From Viola odorata (Eukaryota > Streptophyta > Magnoliopsida > Malpighiales > Violaceae), in assembly GCA_963691705.1 (NCBI GenBank), contig OY829537.1, positions 27,590,078 to 27,654,077 on the forward strand: a stretch of DNA of 64,000 nt, in the 5' to 3' direction. Made by a program: the position numbers and the translations under genes. The notes under the pieces were generated by a model. That model made no database searches. It was not told the DNA's origin and saw only the letters and a program-made list of their open reading frames with translations. Below are positions 12,011 to 21,453 of the stretch, in pieces. The stretch's first letter is position 1. Each line of letters begins with the position of its first letter.

Positions 12011-12033
12011 CCGGTACCAAAATTTGGTACCGG
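12011..12033. repeat. Perfect palindrome in Harbinger 5' region
   Basis: Two 11-bp arms (CCGGTACCAAA and its complement) around a single central A, located between the left TIR and the Myb-like gene. It could be a protein-binding site or hairpin; no function can be assigned. Confidence 0.7.
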
Positions 12034-12162
12034 ATTAAACTGACAGTGGAAACCCCACAGTCAGTTCTTTTTTTTTTTTTTTTAAATAAAAAATCGGAGA
12101 ACCAATGGCAGCGCACGCGTGGCGTGCTGCCATTGGCTGCTGCATTATTTATTTTTCCCTCC

Positions 12163-12464
12163 CTCATTTTTTAAATGAGTTTTTTTATAATAAATATAAA
12201 AATAATTTTATAAAAAATATACCATTATTTTTAATTTTTTGAGATCTATAAATTGAGACTAGGTTTGTATTATTTGGACACTAAAAAAAATCAGAGTTTT
12301 TTACACTTTTTTTTCATTTTCTTCTTTTTTAAATGCTTTTTTCATAATAATTACTCAAAATAATTTAAAAAAAGATACCATTATTTTTATTTTTTGAGAT
12401 CTATAAATAGAGCTTGTGTTTGTGTCATTTGGACACCAAAAAAAATATGAGTCTTTTACAATCT
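12163..12464 (+). repeat. Duplicated promoter segment, about 158-bp period
   Basis: Two diverged copies of a block containing TACCATTATTTTTA, GAGATCTATAAAT and TTTGGACAC lie at about 12163-12310 and 12323-12464. The first copy has TATAAATTG and the second TATAAATAG. Only the second is followed by the Myb-like gene's ATG, so the upstream copy looks like a decayed duplicate promoter. Confidence 0.7.
12401..12410 (+). promoter_or_regulatory. TATA box of the Harbinger Myb-like gene
   Basis: CTATAAATAG, 36 bp before the ATG at 12447. An upstream ATG at 12414 lies only 4 bp beyond this box and so is unlikely to be in the transcript. This favours 12447 as the start. Confidence 0.7.
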
Positions 12465-13628
12465 TCAAGCTCTTTCATGGATCTTTCACAAAATTATAAT
12501 TTTTTTCCAAATTACAACTTCCCTAACCAAGCTCAAAATCCAAATATGCGACCTCCGAACCCAAACATTCAATGTCTAGAAAATCCTCAGAATACGGGAA
12601 TGCAGCCTAATTTTGGATCGCAGTATATGATGCCCCCAAATTTTGGCATGCAATACCCGTATAATCATCCTCATATGCCTTATGGCTATCAACCTGTTCC
12701 TGGAAATAGCTATGTTCTCGCTCTTGTGCGCTATCCAAATACCACACAAACTAATGAGCCAAACACACCCCGTTTCAGTAGTGGATCAAGTGATTTCCCA
12801 GAATTTTTCACACAAATATCTATGGGAAATGTTGATGGGGATACCCCTCTCAGTTTTCTTGCTCCAACCCAACAATCAGGCAAGAGACAAGGTTACGACA
12901 CTTGGAGCACGGAAGAGAACAAATCTTTATTAACTGGTTATTTCCACGTTAGTAATGATAGTGAAGTGGGGACGAATCAAAAGGGTGATACTTTCTGGGG
13001 GAAAATTGCAGACTATGTGAATGAAAACTTCCAAGGTGGAAAAAAGAGGCCAGGGATACAGTGCAAAAGTCATTTTCGTACGATCAATAAAAAAATATGT
13101 AGTTTTATTGGTTATTACAGTAAAGCCTGTAGAGTGAGGTGTAGTGGTTGGTCCGATGATGACTACATAGCCAAGGGTCTAGAGTTATATCAAGAGTGTG
13201 AAGGTAAAAGGTTTTCCTTGCTGGAAGAGTGGAAGTTGGTTCGCGAGCAACCCAGATATATGCCAGGAGCAAATGAATCTGCAAGTAGCGGATCGAAGAG
13301 AAAAAGTGGTGGCGATGACGTTGATTCCTCAGCTCCTTCCATTGTACGTCCAGAAGGTAGGGATGCAACAAAGAAGAAAGCTAGAGCTTCATCGAGCAAA
13401 TCATCGACTTCTAGAAAATCAAAGGTTGCTATTGAGGAGGAGTTATCTAATTTAGCCCATGCTCGTGAAAACCTTGAACAATCCAGGGCTAGTACTGCAT
13501 CAGCTATGTTGGAGTATGCACGTGTTAGGAAGATGGAGATGTTCTTGTCCTTGAAGAACAAAGAAGATCGTGATGCTGTAGATCAAAATATGTATAAGAT
13601 GCTACTAAAGGAGTTGTTTGAGAACTAG
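12447..13628 (+). CDS. Harbinger accessory protein, Myb/SANT-like with NAM-associated tail
   Basis: Intact, 393 residues from ATG 12447. The N-terminal 100 or so residues are Asn/Pro/Gln/Met-rich low complexity. A trihelix/Myb-SANT-like domain follows (YDTWSTEENKSLL, then a helix containing TFWGKIADYVNENF, then RPGIQCKSHF), and the C-terminus has a basic Ser/Lys region and a coiled-coil segment (EEELSNLAHARENLEQ) as in NAM-associated C-terminal domains. In Harbinger elements this second protein binds the subterminal DNA and helps bring the transposase to the nucleus and the ends (family knowledge). Its frame is open although the partner transposase is dead, so it may be recent, selected, or acting for related copies. 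Such genes are often mis-annotated as host proteins. Confidence 0.85.
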   Translation: MSLLQSSSSFMDLSQNYNFFPNYNFPNQAQNPNMRPPNPNIQCLENPQNTGMQPNFGSQYMMPPNFGMQYPYNHPHMPYGYQPVPGNSYVLALVRYPNTTQTNEPNTPRFSSGSSDFPEFFTQISMGNVDGDTPLSFLAPTQQSGKRQGYDTWSTEENKSLLTGYFHVSNDSEVGTNQKGDTFWGKIADYVNENFQGGKKRPGIQCKSHFRTINKKICSFIGYYSKACRVRCSGWSDDDYIAKGLELYQECEGKRFSLLEEWKLVREQPRYMPGANESASSGSKRKSGGDDVDSSAPSIVRPEGRDATKKKARASSSKSSTSRKSKVAIEEELSNLAHARENLEQSRASTASAMLEYARVRKMEMFLSLKNKEDRDAVDQNMYKMLLKELFEN

Positions 13629-13760
13629 TTTGTTATTGTATGTTTTACTTTCAAATTGTGTGTTTTATTTTCGAATTGTGTGTTATTTTGAATAATTTGT
13701 GGGTTGTGAAAGTGTATGTTTATTTCAATAATTTCGTTTGAATAAAAGAGAGTTTATCTA

Positions 13761-14061
13761 GATTTGTCATCTTCCTATATCTTATCTTCAGATTGAATTA
13801 TTGACAAAACACAACACTCAAGATTTTGAAGAGATAAGAACGTCCCCACCTCCACTAAATTCTGATTTAATCATGAAGAAACACCACACGTGATTTGTCA
13901 TCTTTCTGTATCTTATCTTCAGATTGAATTATTGACAAAACACAACACTCGAGATTTTGAAGAGATAAGAACGTCCCCACCCCCACTACCTTCTGATTTA
14001 ATCATGAAGAAACACCACACGTAATTTGTCATCTTTCTGTATCTTATCTTCAGATTGAATT
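13761..14061 (+). repeat. 131-bp tandem repeat, 2.3 copies
   Basis: Units start at 13761, 13892 and 14023, each opening with (G/A)ATTTGTCATCTT and including GAGATAAGAACGTCCCCACC; the third unit stops after about 39 bp. It lies between the Myb-like gene and the transposase gene of the Harbinger element. Few differences separate the copies, so the duplication is fairly recent. Confidence 0.9.
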
Positions 14062-14165
14062 AAATTAATTGGAGTTCGAAGACCATTCATTATAAAAATG
14101 GTATTGCACATCATATGAAACCACTTAAAACTTTTCAGTTCAAATCTTTTTCTTCTTATCATCCA

Positions 14166-15486
14166 ATGGATCTACCCACAGATACCTTCAGTCTCGAAGA
14201 GATCCAACGACAATGGGAGTTGGAAGAGTCTATACTCGATAGGCAACAATAACTTCTTGAAGAACTGTAGAGGCGAAACAATCGATCACATAAGAGAAAA
14301 TCTATAAGCAGGGATCATGCAGCTGCCCATAAAAGGCTCATGGCCGACTATTTCGACGAGCCATGCACTTACACTGAAATGCAATTTAGAAGAAGATTTC
14401 GAATGAGAAGGTCACTATTTCTCTGAATTGTAGAAGCTTTATCAAACTACGACAACTACTTCACTCAAAGGCGGAATCATGCGGGCAAGCTTGGTTTGAC
14501 GTCTATCCAGAAGTGTATAGCTGCCATGCGTATTCTCGCATATGGAGTCACCGGGGATGCTTGTGATGAGTATGTGAAGATTGGAGAAACCACTGCACTT
14601 GAGTGCACTCGTAATTTTTGCGAAGGAATAATTGCCTTGTTTCAAGATGAATACTTAAGACGGCCAAATGTGGAAGACGTGCAAAGGTTACTCCGAGTTG
14701 GTCAGGAGCGTGGTTTCCCCGGAATGATTGGAAGTATCGATTGCTTGCACTGGCAGTGGAAGAATTGTCCTAAGGCTTGGCAAGGGCAGTTTACTAGTGG
14801 ACACAAGGGCACGACAACAGTTATCCGAGGCAGTGGCGTCCTATGATTTGTGGATATGGCATGCTTTTTTTGGCTTGCCCGGAACATTGAACGACATAAA
14901 TGTACTAGATAGGTCACCAGTTTTTGATGACATTGAGTCTGGTGAAGCTCCAACGGTGGACTACACTGTGAATGGCCGGCAGTACAATCTTGCATACTAT
15001 CTTGCCGACAGAATCTACACTAAATGACTTGTCTTCGTCCAGTCGATTCGATTGCCCCAAGGAAACAAAGCGCAATTGTTTGCCAAACAACAAGAATCAT
15101 GTAGGAAGGATATGGAACGTGCATTCGGGGTACTCCAAGCACGCTTTTCCATTATTCGTCAACCAGCCAGGATGTGGGATATCGATGTCTTAGGTAAAAT
15201 AATGAGGGTGTGCATTATTTTACATAACATGATTGTGGAGGATGAACGAGATACATATTCACGAAATTGGGAAAATATCGACTTCGATCAGTCGGATAGT
15301 CCCGGGTCTAGCTCTTTGTTCAATGTCCAAACACAAGTGCTACCTCAATATGAAGTGCATGTCCAAGGCCAATCCGAATCATATATTCATACTAGAGCCG
15401 AGCTACGTGATAGAGCACAATATATTCAGTTGAAAAAGGATCTCGTCGAGCAAATCTGGAATAAATTTGGAACAACCCTCGATTAG
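14166..15486 (+). pseudogene. PIF/Harbinger DDE transposase (broken)
   Basis: The nuclease family is clear: SIDCLHW (first catalytic Asp), GLPGTLNDINVLDRS (second Asp) and DMERAFGVLQARF (Glu), in DDE_Tnp_4 order, and a helical N-terminal region (LGLTSIQKCIAAMRILAYG). Lesions: in-frame TAA at 14250, TAG at 14268, TGA at 14424, an indel near 14826 that shifts the frame at the HKGTTTVI segment, and TGA at 15025 where the family usually has Trp. All catalytic codons remain, so the gene was functional before these changes. It starts at ATG 14166. Confidence 0.9.
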
Positions 15487-15755
15487 ATTTAAAAAAATTA
15501 TTTCTCACGTTTACCAGTTTATTTTGTGTGTTTCTCAAGTTTACCAGTTTATTTTGTGTGTATTTTCTTGTTCGTTTGCAATAATCTATATATGTTTGAT
15601 TTACTAAGTGATAAATAATATCGTGTGTTACTCTTAAAAAATATTATATTATTTATTGTATTAAAAAAATATAAATTTTTTGAAATCTGAAAAGAAATTA
15701 TGAAATTTAATTAATTTATATTAAAAAAATATTATTTATTATTTATTATATTATA

Positions 15756-15882
15756 CTCCCTCCGTTTTCGAATAATCGTCACTTTTGTACTTTTTGTTAC
15801 TGTTCACTTTACTTGACTTTTTGGTGTTTGTTGTACTTTTTGTTACTGTTTCAAAGAGTCAATTATTCAAAAACAGAGGGAG
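15756..15882. mobile_element. Stowaway MITE nested in Harbinger
   Basis: 127 bp with terminal inverted repeats starting CTCCCTCCGTTTT and, from the other side, CTCCCTCTGTTTTTG, flanked by TA on both sides. This is the classic Tc1/Mariner-type Stowaway signature. A direct repeat of TGTACTTTTTGTTACTGTT lies inside it. Confidence 0.88.
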
Positions 15883-16335
15883 TAAAAAGTAATTATTATA
15901 GTAATTATAAATTTAATAAGAAAAAGAAATGAAAAATATGGTGGGGTATATGATTAAATGATGTGGAAGGGAGAGAGTGAATTAACACCCTGAATAACAC
16001 CCTGCTGTGAGAAGTGGGTGTTAAATTTTTTTTGGTTGGGTGTTAAGCTGATGTGGCAGTAAGAGAAAGTGAATAATATCCTAAATTTAACACCCACTGC
16101 TGTGGATGGTAATAGGTCTAAATGGTTTTAGCACAGAGATGTGGAAGTTTGCTATTGGTCGAGCAGGGAAAGGTATGCATGTGCTACCAGTCTGTTATTT
16201 TGATTCTGTTGTAGCAGTTCTGACTAGTAATCATAGGCTCTAGACATTGTTCGAGAGGTCAACCTTCGAAGGAGGGAAATGCATTGTTTTTTTTTTTTTT
16301 TCTTTATAAAAATTGCAAGTAAAATGAATTTTAAC

Positions 16336-16879
16336 CATAGTTTTCAGAACCGGACCGGACAGTGAACCGTTTTCGTCAATTTGGTGGTTCAACCGGGTTA
16401 AACTGGGTTCGACCGGATTGTAGATGCTGGTCCGTCCGGAACCGTTTACACATTAAACCGGTAAATCTTAGACGAAAAAACCGGATTAAACCGGATTGAA
16501 CCGGCTGGTTTTTACTGTAGCATTTTATAATATATCAAAAAATATTATTAAAATTGAAAAAGTCCAAAAACGACGTCGTTTTGGTTGCCTCTCTGATGGG
16601 CTGACCCATGTCTGTAATGGGCCGGCCCATCAATTTTTTTTTTTAAAAAAAAAAAAAAAAAAACCAAACCAAAACGGCGTCGTTTTGGTTTGGCTCATCA
16701 AACCGGCCGGTTTAACCCGGTTCAATCCGGTTCGCCGGTTACGTAAAAACCGGCCGGTTTGTCCGGTCCGACCCGGGTCAGATGGCAATCCGGTCCGAAA
16801 GGTGAATCGGACCGGAAACGTGAAAATGGCCGGTTGAACCGGACGAACCGGCCGGTCCGGTCCGATTCTGAAAACATGG
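16336..16879. mobile_element. hAT-type MITE rich in CCGGTT motifs, copy A
   Basis: 544 bp flanked by the 8-bp direct repeat ATTTTAAC. Inverted ends are CATAGTTTTCAGAACCGG and, from the right, CCATGTTTTCAGAATCGG. The interior is unusually G/C-rich for the region, with many CCGGTT/AACCGG words and two palindromic AAACGnCGTCGTTT blocks. There is no coding capacity. The 8-bp target duplication points to hAT. A related copy is at 24657-25230. Confidence 0.85.
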
Positions 16880-17099
16880 ATTTTAACTCTGAGAATTAAT
16901 CCTTTTGTTTTACTTGAAAGTATCATCATTAGTTTTATCGCTTTCTGCTTAAACGTTTAATTTATAGAATGTACATGATTTAGGATTAATTTTATTACCA
17001 TATTTGTTTATTTATTAAAAGGTAAAATATTTTATCTCAGTAGGTATATTTTAAATTAATTTTTTTTACACGGATAGATCCACTAAAGAGTAAACTAGT

Positions 17100-18050
17100 G
17101 GATATTGCTAAACTTCTACCGCAATTTTGATTACTTTGATCTATATTCAATAAATCAACAGAAAATTATGGTGTGCTTCCTTTTAAGAATTTTCACACTT
17201 TTGGTTCTTCTACTTAAATGATATTTGTCACATTGAGTTTTTTTATTTAAAGTTGATTCACATTAAATTTTTCTACTTCCAATCCGGCGATATTTTAGAT
17301 CATTTTTGTTGATGTGTCATCATCTGATTGGTGAGACAATTTCTTACTTTTTTTCTCCTTCTTCTTCCAATGACATGATGACACATCACCGATAGAAATT
17401 AAAGTATTGTCAGATTAAAGATAAAATTCAATGTAAACCAATTCTAAATAGAAAGATTTGATGTGGCCATTGTACCTAAAGAGACCAAAAGTGCAATTTG
17501 GGTTATTAGAATTTCAGTGAATAATTTTGCCTGGCCAGGAACACGATACCATGAATCTAGGTTGTAATGATGACCGACCAAGCTAAAGGTTTCAATCTCC
17601 CTAAATTTATTGATTCAAGACTAAGTATTTTTGGTTAAGCTTAATTCTATTAGTAGAAGTCGATTCATTAAGAAATACTTTCTGTAAATAAATACTTAAA
17701 TCGGAATTAATTTTATTCGCTTTCAGGTTATAATTATGCTATAATATTATATAATTTGCTTTGAACTTAATTAACATTGAATTAATTCACTGTACAGGAC
17801 ATGATAATATATGATTGCCTTCTTGTCTCTCTTGTCGACATTGCTAGACCTCTACTGGCTACTGCAATTTCGTTCAGCTCGACCTATTCAATGAATCAAT
17901 ACTAACATTTTTGTAAAGAATTGTTCATTTGGGTGTTTTAAGATTTTCACAGAATGATTTTGCCTGGGCAAGGACAGGACATGGTACCATTAGGAAAATG
18001 CATTGTAGCGTAGGCTAGGCCATGAATCTAGGTTGTAATGACAAGATTAG
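17100..18050. repeat. Diverged tandem duplication (about 750-bp offset)
   Basis: The segment around 17105-17190 plus 17515-17575 resembles 17840-18045. Shared words include ATTGCTA(A/G)AC, ATTCAAT(A/G)AATCAA, ATTTTGCCTGG and CCATGAATCTAGGTTGTAAT. The left copy is interrupted by a MITE that the right copy lacks. No gene is seen in either copy. Confidence 0.6.
17193..17505. mobile_element. MITE, probably Mutator-like
   Basis: About 310 bp with inverted ends around CACTTTTGGTTCT and GCACTTTTGGTCTC, further matched by ACATTGA blocks inside. Flanks read TAAGAATTT and TTAGAATTT, a 9-bp near-repeat. The paralogous segment near 17940 shows what looks like the empty site. Exact edges are uncertain by about 10 bp. 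Confidence 0.65.
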
Positions 18051-18506
18051 CAATGTTAAATGTAATGATCTAGATTAGTTAGTGTTCATGTCGGTAATGT
18101 AGTGACAATTACAAAACAGGAGTGGTGAAAAAATCACCTTGCACATGCATATCATGCCAATTGGGAAACATTTAATTGAAATATAAAATAAATTTTAACG
18201 ATATCCAACAATTACGAAAATGGACGTTGTAGAATTAACCACATATAAAGTGGCCAGTTATTTTTAATAGTCAATAACTAATATCCTACAAACTTTATAT
18301 TTTAAATACAATTACTTAATTAGTTCTTTATAATTTTCATGAAAAACTAAACAAAATAAACAATTCATTATAAATCATGTAAATTTTATTGGAAGTTCTG
18401 TTTGAATTAACATTTATATCTAACATGTCAAAGAACTTTTCGGGCGTTTTATAGCATCACCACTTTTACTATTGAAAAAAAAACGTTCACGTATCTCTTA
18501 TCCTTC

Positions 18507-18672
18507 GAGTAAAATTTGGGTACATCACGATATAGGTACATTATGATGTAGGATGATGACATGTATGTAAAAGTGTTAAAAATATTGGTATTCTACCACT
18601 ATTTAGGGCACGTGTCATCATCCTAAATCTCATAATGATATAGGTACATCATGATGTACTCAAATTTTTCCC
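18507..18672. mobile_element. 166-bp MITE with 10-bp target duplication
   Basis: The direct repeat CTTATCCTTC flanks the unit at 18497-18506 and 18673-18682. The ends are inverted copies containing AAATTTGGGTACATCA and AAATTTGAGTACATCA, and an inner pair GGATGATGACA is also inverted. A 9-10-bp duplication suggests the Mutator group. It is non-coding. Confidence 0.75.
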
Positions 18673-18682
18673 CTTATCCTTC

Positions 18683-19173
18683 TAGTGATAGTCTATGATT
18701 GTAAAAATACTTAATAACGTGACTTTTTGAGATATTGAAAAAAATTAATTATCCACTATTATTCCTATTTTTTCTATTCAATCCTTCGAATCGATCACTC
18801 TGTCTAATTATACCTACATCTCATGCCTTGAATGTTTCCATCATTACTTACTAAAATTAAGAAATATATGAATATCGGACTTATATAAAAATAATTGAAA
18901 TATATCAATAAAACTATTTAAAAAAAATTACTTAATGAAAAAATTCAATTATTCTTGGAAAGATTACTAATACTAACACTAACATTTTTTTAAGTATAAG
19001 ATTGAGATTTATCCTTTTTATTAGAATTTATATTTTAATTATTTAAATGTATTACTTTAAAATAATTAAATATAAGAATGAGTAGAGAGATTGAATATTA
19101 ACATTTGGTTTGTATCCAATCGACCAGTAACATGTGCAGCAAGGAAGAAAGAAAAAAAAATGTTATTTGGGTT
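18683..19173. other. AT-rich intergenic, no gene seen
   Basis: About 0.5 kb of very A/T-rich DNA that probably includes the 3' UTR of the downstream minus-strand gene. Nothing else is recognised. Confidence 0.5.
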
Positions 19174-20079
19174 TTAGAGAGTAACAAGGTTAAGGAATGA
19201 AGCTCTATTTTGGATTAGGCTTCTAAACATGCAACCTAATTTAGCTTCAAAGCCATTGATGCTACCATCAAGAATCTCCAACCTCCTCATCACTTCTTGT
19301 GCTTCAATATTATTGTGATCATTTTTCATCAACTTCCCATGAATCGAAAATACAGCAATATCCACATTGCTCACTTCATTAAAAATCCTCTGCTCTGGTG
19401 ATCTCATCAACTTTGATAATATCAATGGCCACCCACCAACAATCGGCACGGATAGGAACAAAAGTAGAGATGTAAAGATTATAATTGCAATGGCACATGC
19501 TTCGCTAATCACCTTTAGGACAAAAGGAAAGTGATTGTCTTCTGAAAAATCACCAGTGACAGTAAGGCTTCCCATTTTCTTCAATGATTTAAGGGACTTG
19601 GCAATCTCTTTCTTGGACTTCTTTCTGAAATTGATGTAATCAAGAATGTCGCTTTCGATTCTTGAATCCTTGCCTCTCCTTCGCAATGCGGATTGGAGAT
19701 CTTGAACATGTTGCTTCATTGTCAAGAGCATGTCTCTTGCATTGCTGCAAGCATCTAACAATCCCAATACCGAACCATCAAGAACATATTCCACCTGGTT
19801 TTGGTGGTTGTGGTGAAAGACTTGTTGGGTGTGTGGAGAATTGGTAAGTTCTTGAATTGAGTTAAACAATTCTGCTAACCTAGTCAAGCCAAATTGAATA
19901 CTCTCTGCTGACCCTAAAGAACTTTGACATGTTTTTTTCACTGCGGTCAGTTCTGTTTCAATTTTTAGACAATTTGGGTGTGAACTTGATGGCAAGCTAA
20001 TGGATCTAACAGGAATATGGGTACATTGCATTTCTGCCATTTCTTGCTTCCTTAGCAAATTTGTAAGAGAAAATGTCAT
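19174..20079 (-). CDS. BPS1-like / DUF241 family protein (copy B)
   Basis: An intact single exon of 301 residues from the first ATG, or 288 from the internal Met at codon 14 (20040), which gives an N-terminus more like copy A. It has the same family marks: RSISLPSSSHP, LLDACSNARDMLLTMKQHVQ and LQSALRRRGKDS, then a Lys-rich helix. Unlike copy A, the segment around residues 190-220 (ACAIAIIIFTSLLLFLSVPIV) is strongly hydrophobic and could be a membrane helix. Copies A and B are clearly paralogous, face the same way and are separated by transposons, so they began as a tandem pair. The function is unknown beyond the family link to BPS1. Confidence 0.88.
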   Translation of the reverse strand: MTFSLTNLLRKQEMAEMQCTHIPVRSISLPSSSHPNCLKIETELTAVKKTCQSSLGSAESIQFGLTRLAELFNSIQELTNSPHTQQVFHHNHQNQVEYVLDGSVLGLLDACSNARDMLLTMKQHVQDLQSALRRRGKDSRIESDILDYINFRKKSKKEIAKSLKSLKKMGSLTVTGDFSEDNHFPFVLKVISEACAIAIIIFTSLLLFLSVPIVGGWPLILSKLMRSPEQRIFNEVSNVDIAVFSIHGKLMKNDHNNIEAQEVMRRLEILDGSINGFEAKLGCMFRSLIQNRASFLNLVTL

Positions 20080-20124
20080 TCAATTTGCAATTGGTTTCTT
20101 GATTTTTTTCCATGATTTGCCAAT

Positions 20125-20132
20125 TTTTATAT
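20125..20132 (-). promoter_or_regulatory. TATA box of the DUF241 copy B gene
   Basis: CATATAAAAA on the minus strand, about 46 bp before the first ATG and 85 bp before the second. Transcription would start near 20095-20100, so both ATGs would be in the mRNA with the first very close to the 5' end. Confidence 0.55.
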
Positions 20133-20139
20133 GAAAGAG

Positions 20140-21440
20140 GAGAGGCCTAAGTTGTGGTAGGCATGTGATGTCTATGTTTTTTTCACCCTAATGTTTCCTG
20201 TAACAATTCTGCCCAACAACTTGCTAACCTAAAATCTTTGTTTGATCTTTGAGGTTGTGAGATGGGTGGGTGGCTAAAAGTTTAGATTTTTCTTATTTCT
20301 TGGGTTGTTTTTTTAGTGAATTGTAATCCAGAATTGTACAAGCCGCACAGTCCGTATGGTCTCTTGCCTCCCCAATCATTATCAGCGTTTATATCTTCCT
20401 TCTTTTTTTTAGTTTTACCAGTGTCCCCACTGAATCGACTAATCTAAATTCGAAATTTGTGAGACCAAAAAATAGTCCATCTCTTTTAAAAGATTTATTT
20501 CTTAGCAGTTGCATTCTCAGTACTCAAATTTAAGACTTTAATTAAATTAACAGAGCTCGTGTCAGTTCATCTGTGCCTTTTAAGATAGAAGCGTTTATAT
20601 CTTTAATTATCTTTAATTAGGTCTAATATTTCAATCATATCTCTATAATTAGGTGATGAACAAGAAAGGCTGGCAATGCATGGTTAGTGGTAGTAACCTA
20701 AATCCAAAGATATGGAATCAATTGACTAATTGCAGAAACAGACAAATTACTTAAACATATTTTATTACAAAGGATTAGAATAATAATTAAATAAAAGAAG
20801 CTAGGAGTTGCAACGAGCAAAACGGGATGAAATATGAATTTAATGTTTTTATTAGTAGGACAATAATTTGATTACTCCTGACGAATTAATAATTTCTCCA
20901 TCACCTAAAATTTCACTGAATTTTAGAGTTGTGTCGCATATGGCATATGGTCATTGCTTTTGCACAGAGCAAATTGCCTAATTGGGAGCAAGCAAGAAGA
21001 CACTAATAACCTCTGTTTTCGTTTCATTCACTCGGTTCATAAAATTGTAGTAATATGTAATCATTTTTATTATAAACCAACTCTTATCCAATGGTCCAGA
21101 AACGCCATGACAAATGAGCGGTCATGATGTTTTGCCCTATTAGAAATGGTTGGCCACTCTAGATTTTGCGTTGATAGTGTACGCTGCTTCTGTTGCATTT
21201 GCTACTACTAGCTACATGTATTATGAATTTATGAGTGATCTTTCCGAGCCACACCCTGCCATCTGCTTTGAATAGGATGGACACTTGAATCGTAATCAGA
21301 GATTTGGTCCAAAAATCTGGCAACCAAGGATCGTGCACCACTTTTAAAGTTTGGTCAGTAATGTGTGGTGCAAATTCAACGTTGCTAGAGAATGTATCAC
21401 AAGATTCAGAACAAATATCTGTACTCAAGGCTGTCATATT
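20140..21440. other. Intergenic stretch, no confident gene
   Basis: A/T-rich DNA upstream of the DUF241 copy B gene. Towards the right it may reach the end of the PPR gene transcript. No coding family is recognised. Confidence 0.45.
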
Positions 21441-21453
21441 ACGAATGTAGATC

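Larger units (their letters stand above)
11928..16118 (+). mobile_element. PIF/Harbinger DNA transposon, 4.2 kb
   Basis: The left end is GACCATCCACACCA... and the right end, reverse complemented, is GACCTATTACCATCCACAGC... The ends match except for a 7-base insertion in the right copy. Flanks are TTA on the left and TAA on the right, close to the 3-bp TWA targets of Harbinger but not an identical direct repeat, so the terminal bases may have drifted. The element has the two genes expected of the superfamily: a Myb-like protein (intact) and a DDE_Tnp_4-type transposase (broken). Copies of GGGTGTTAA cluster near both ends. A Stowaway MITE is nested at 15756. Confidence 0.85.

Noticed and set aside
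12414..12446. Upstream ATG extending the Harbinger Myb-like protein by 11 residues
   Set aside because: It lies 4 bp after the TATA box and so upstream of the expected transcription start.
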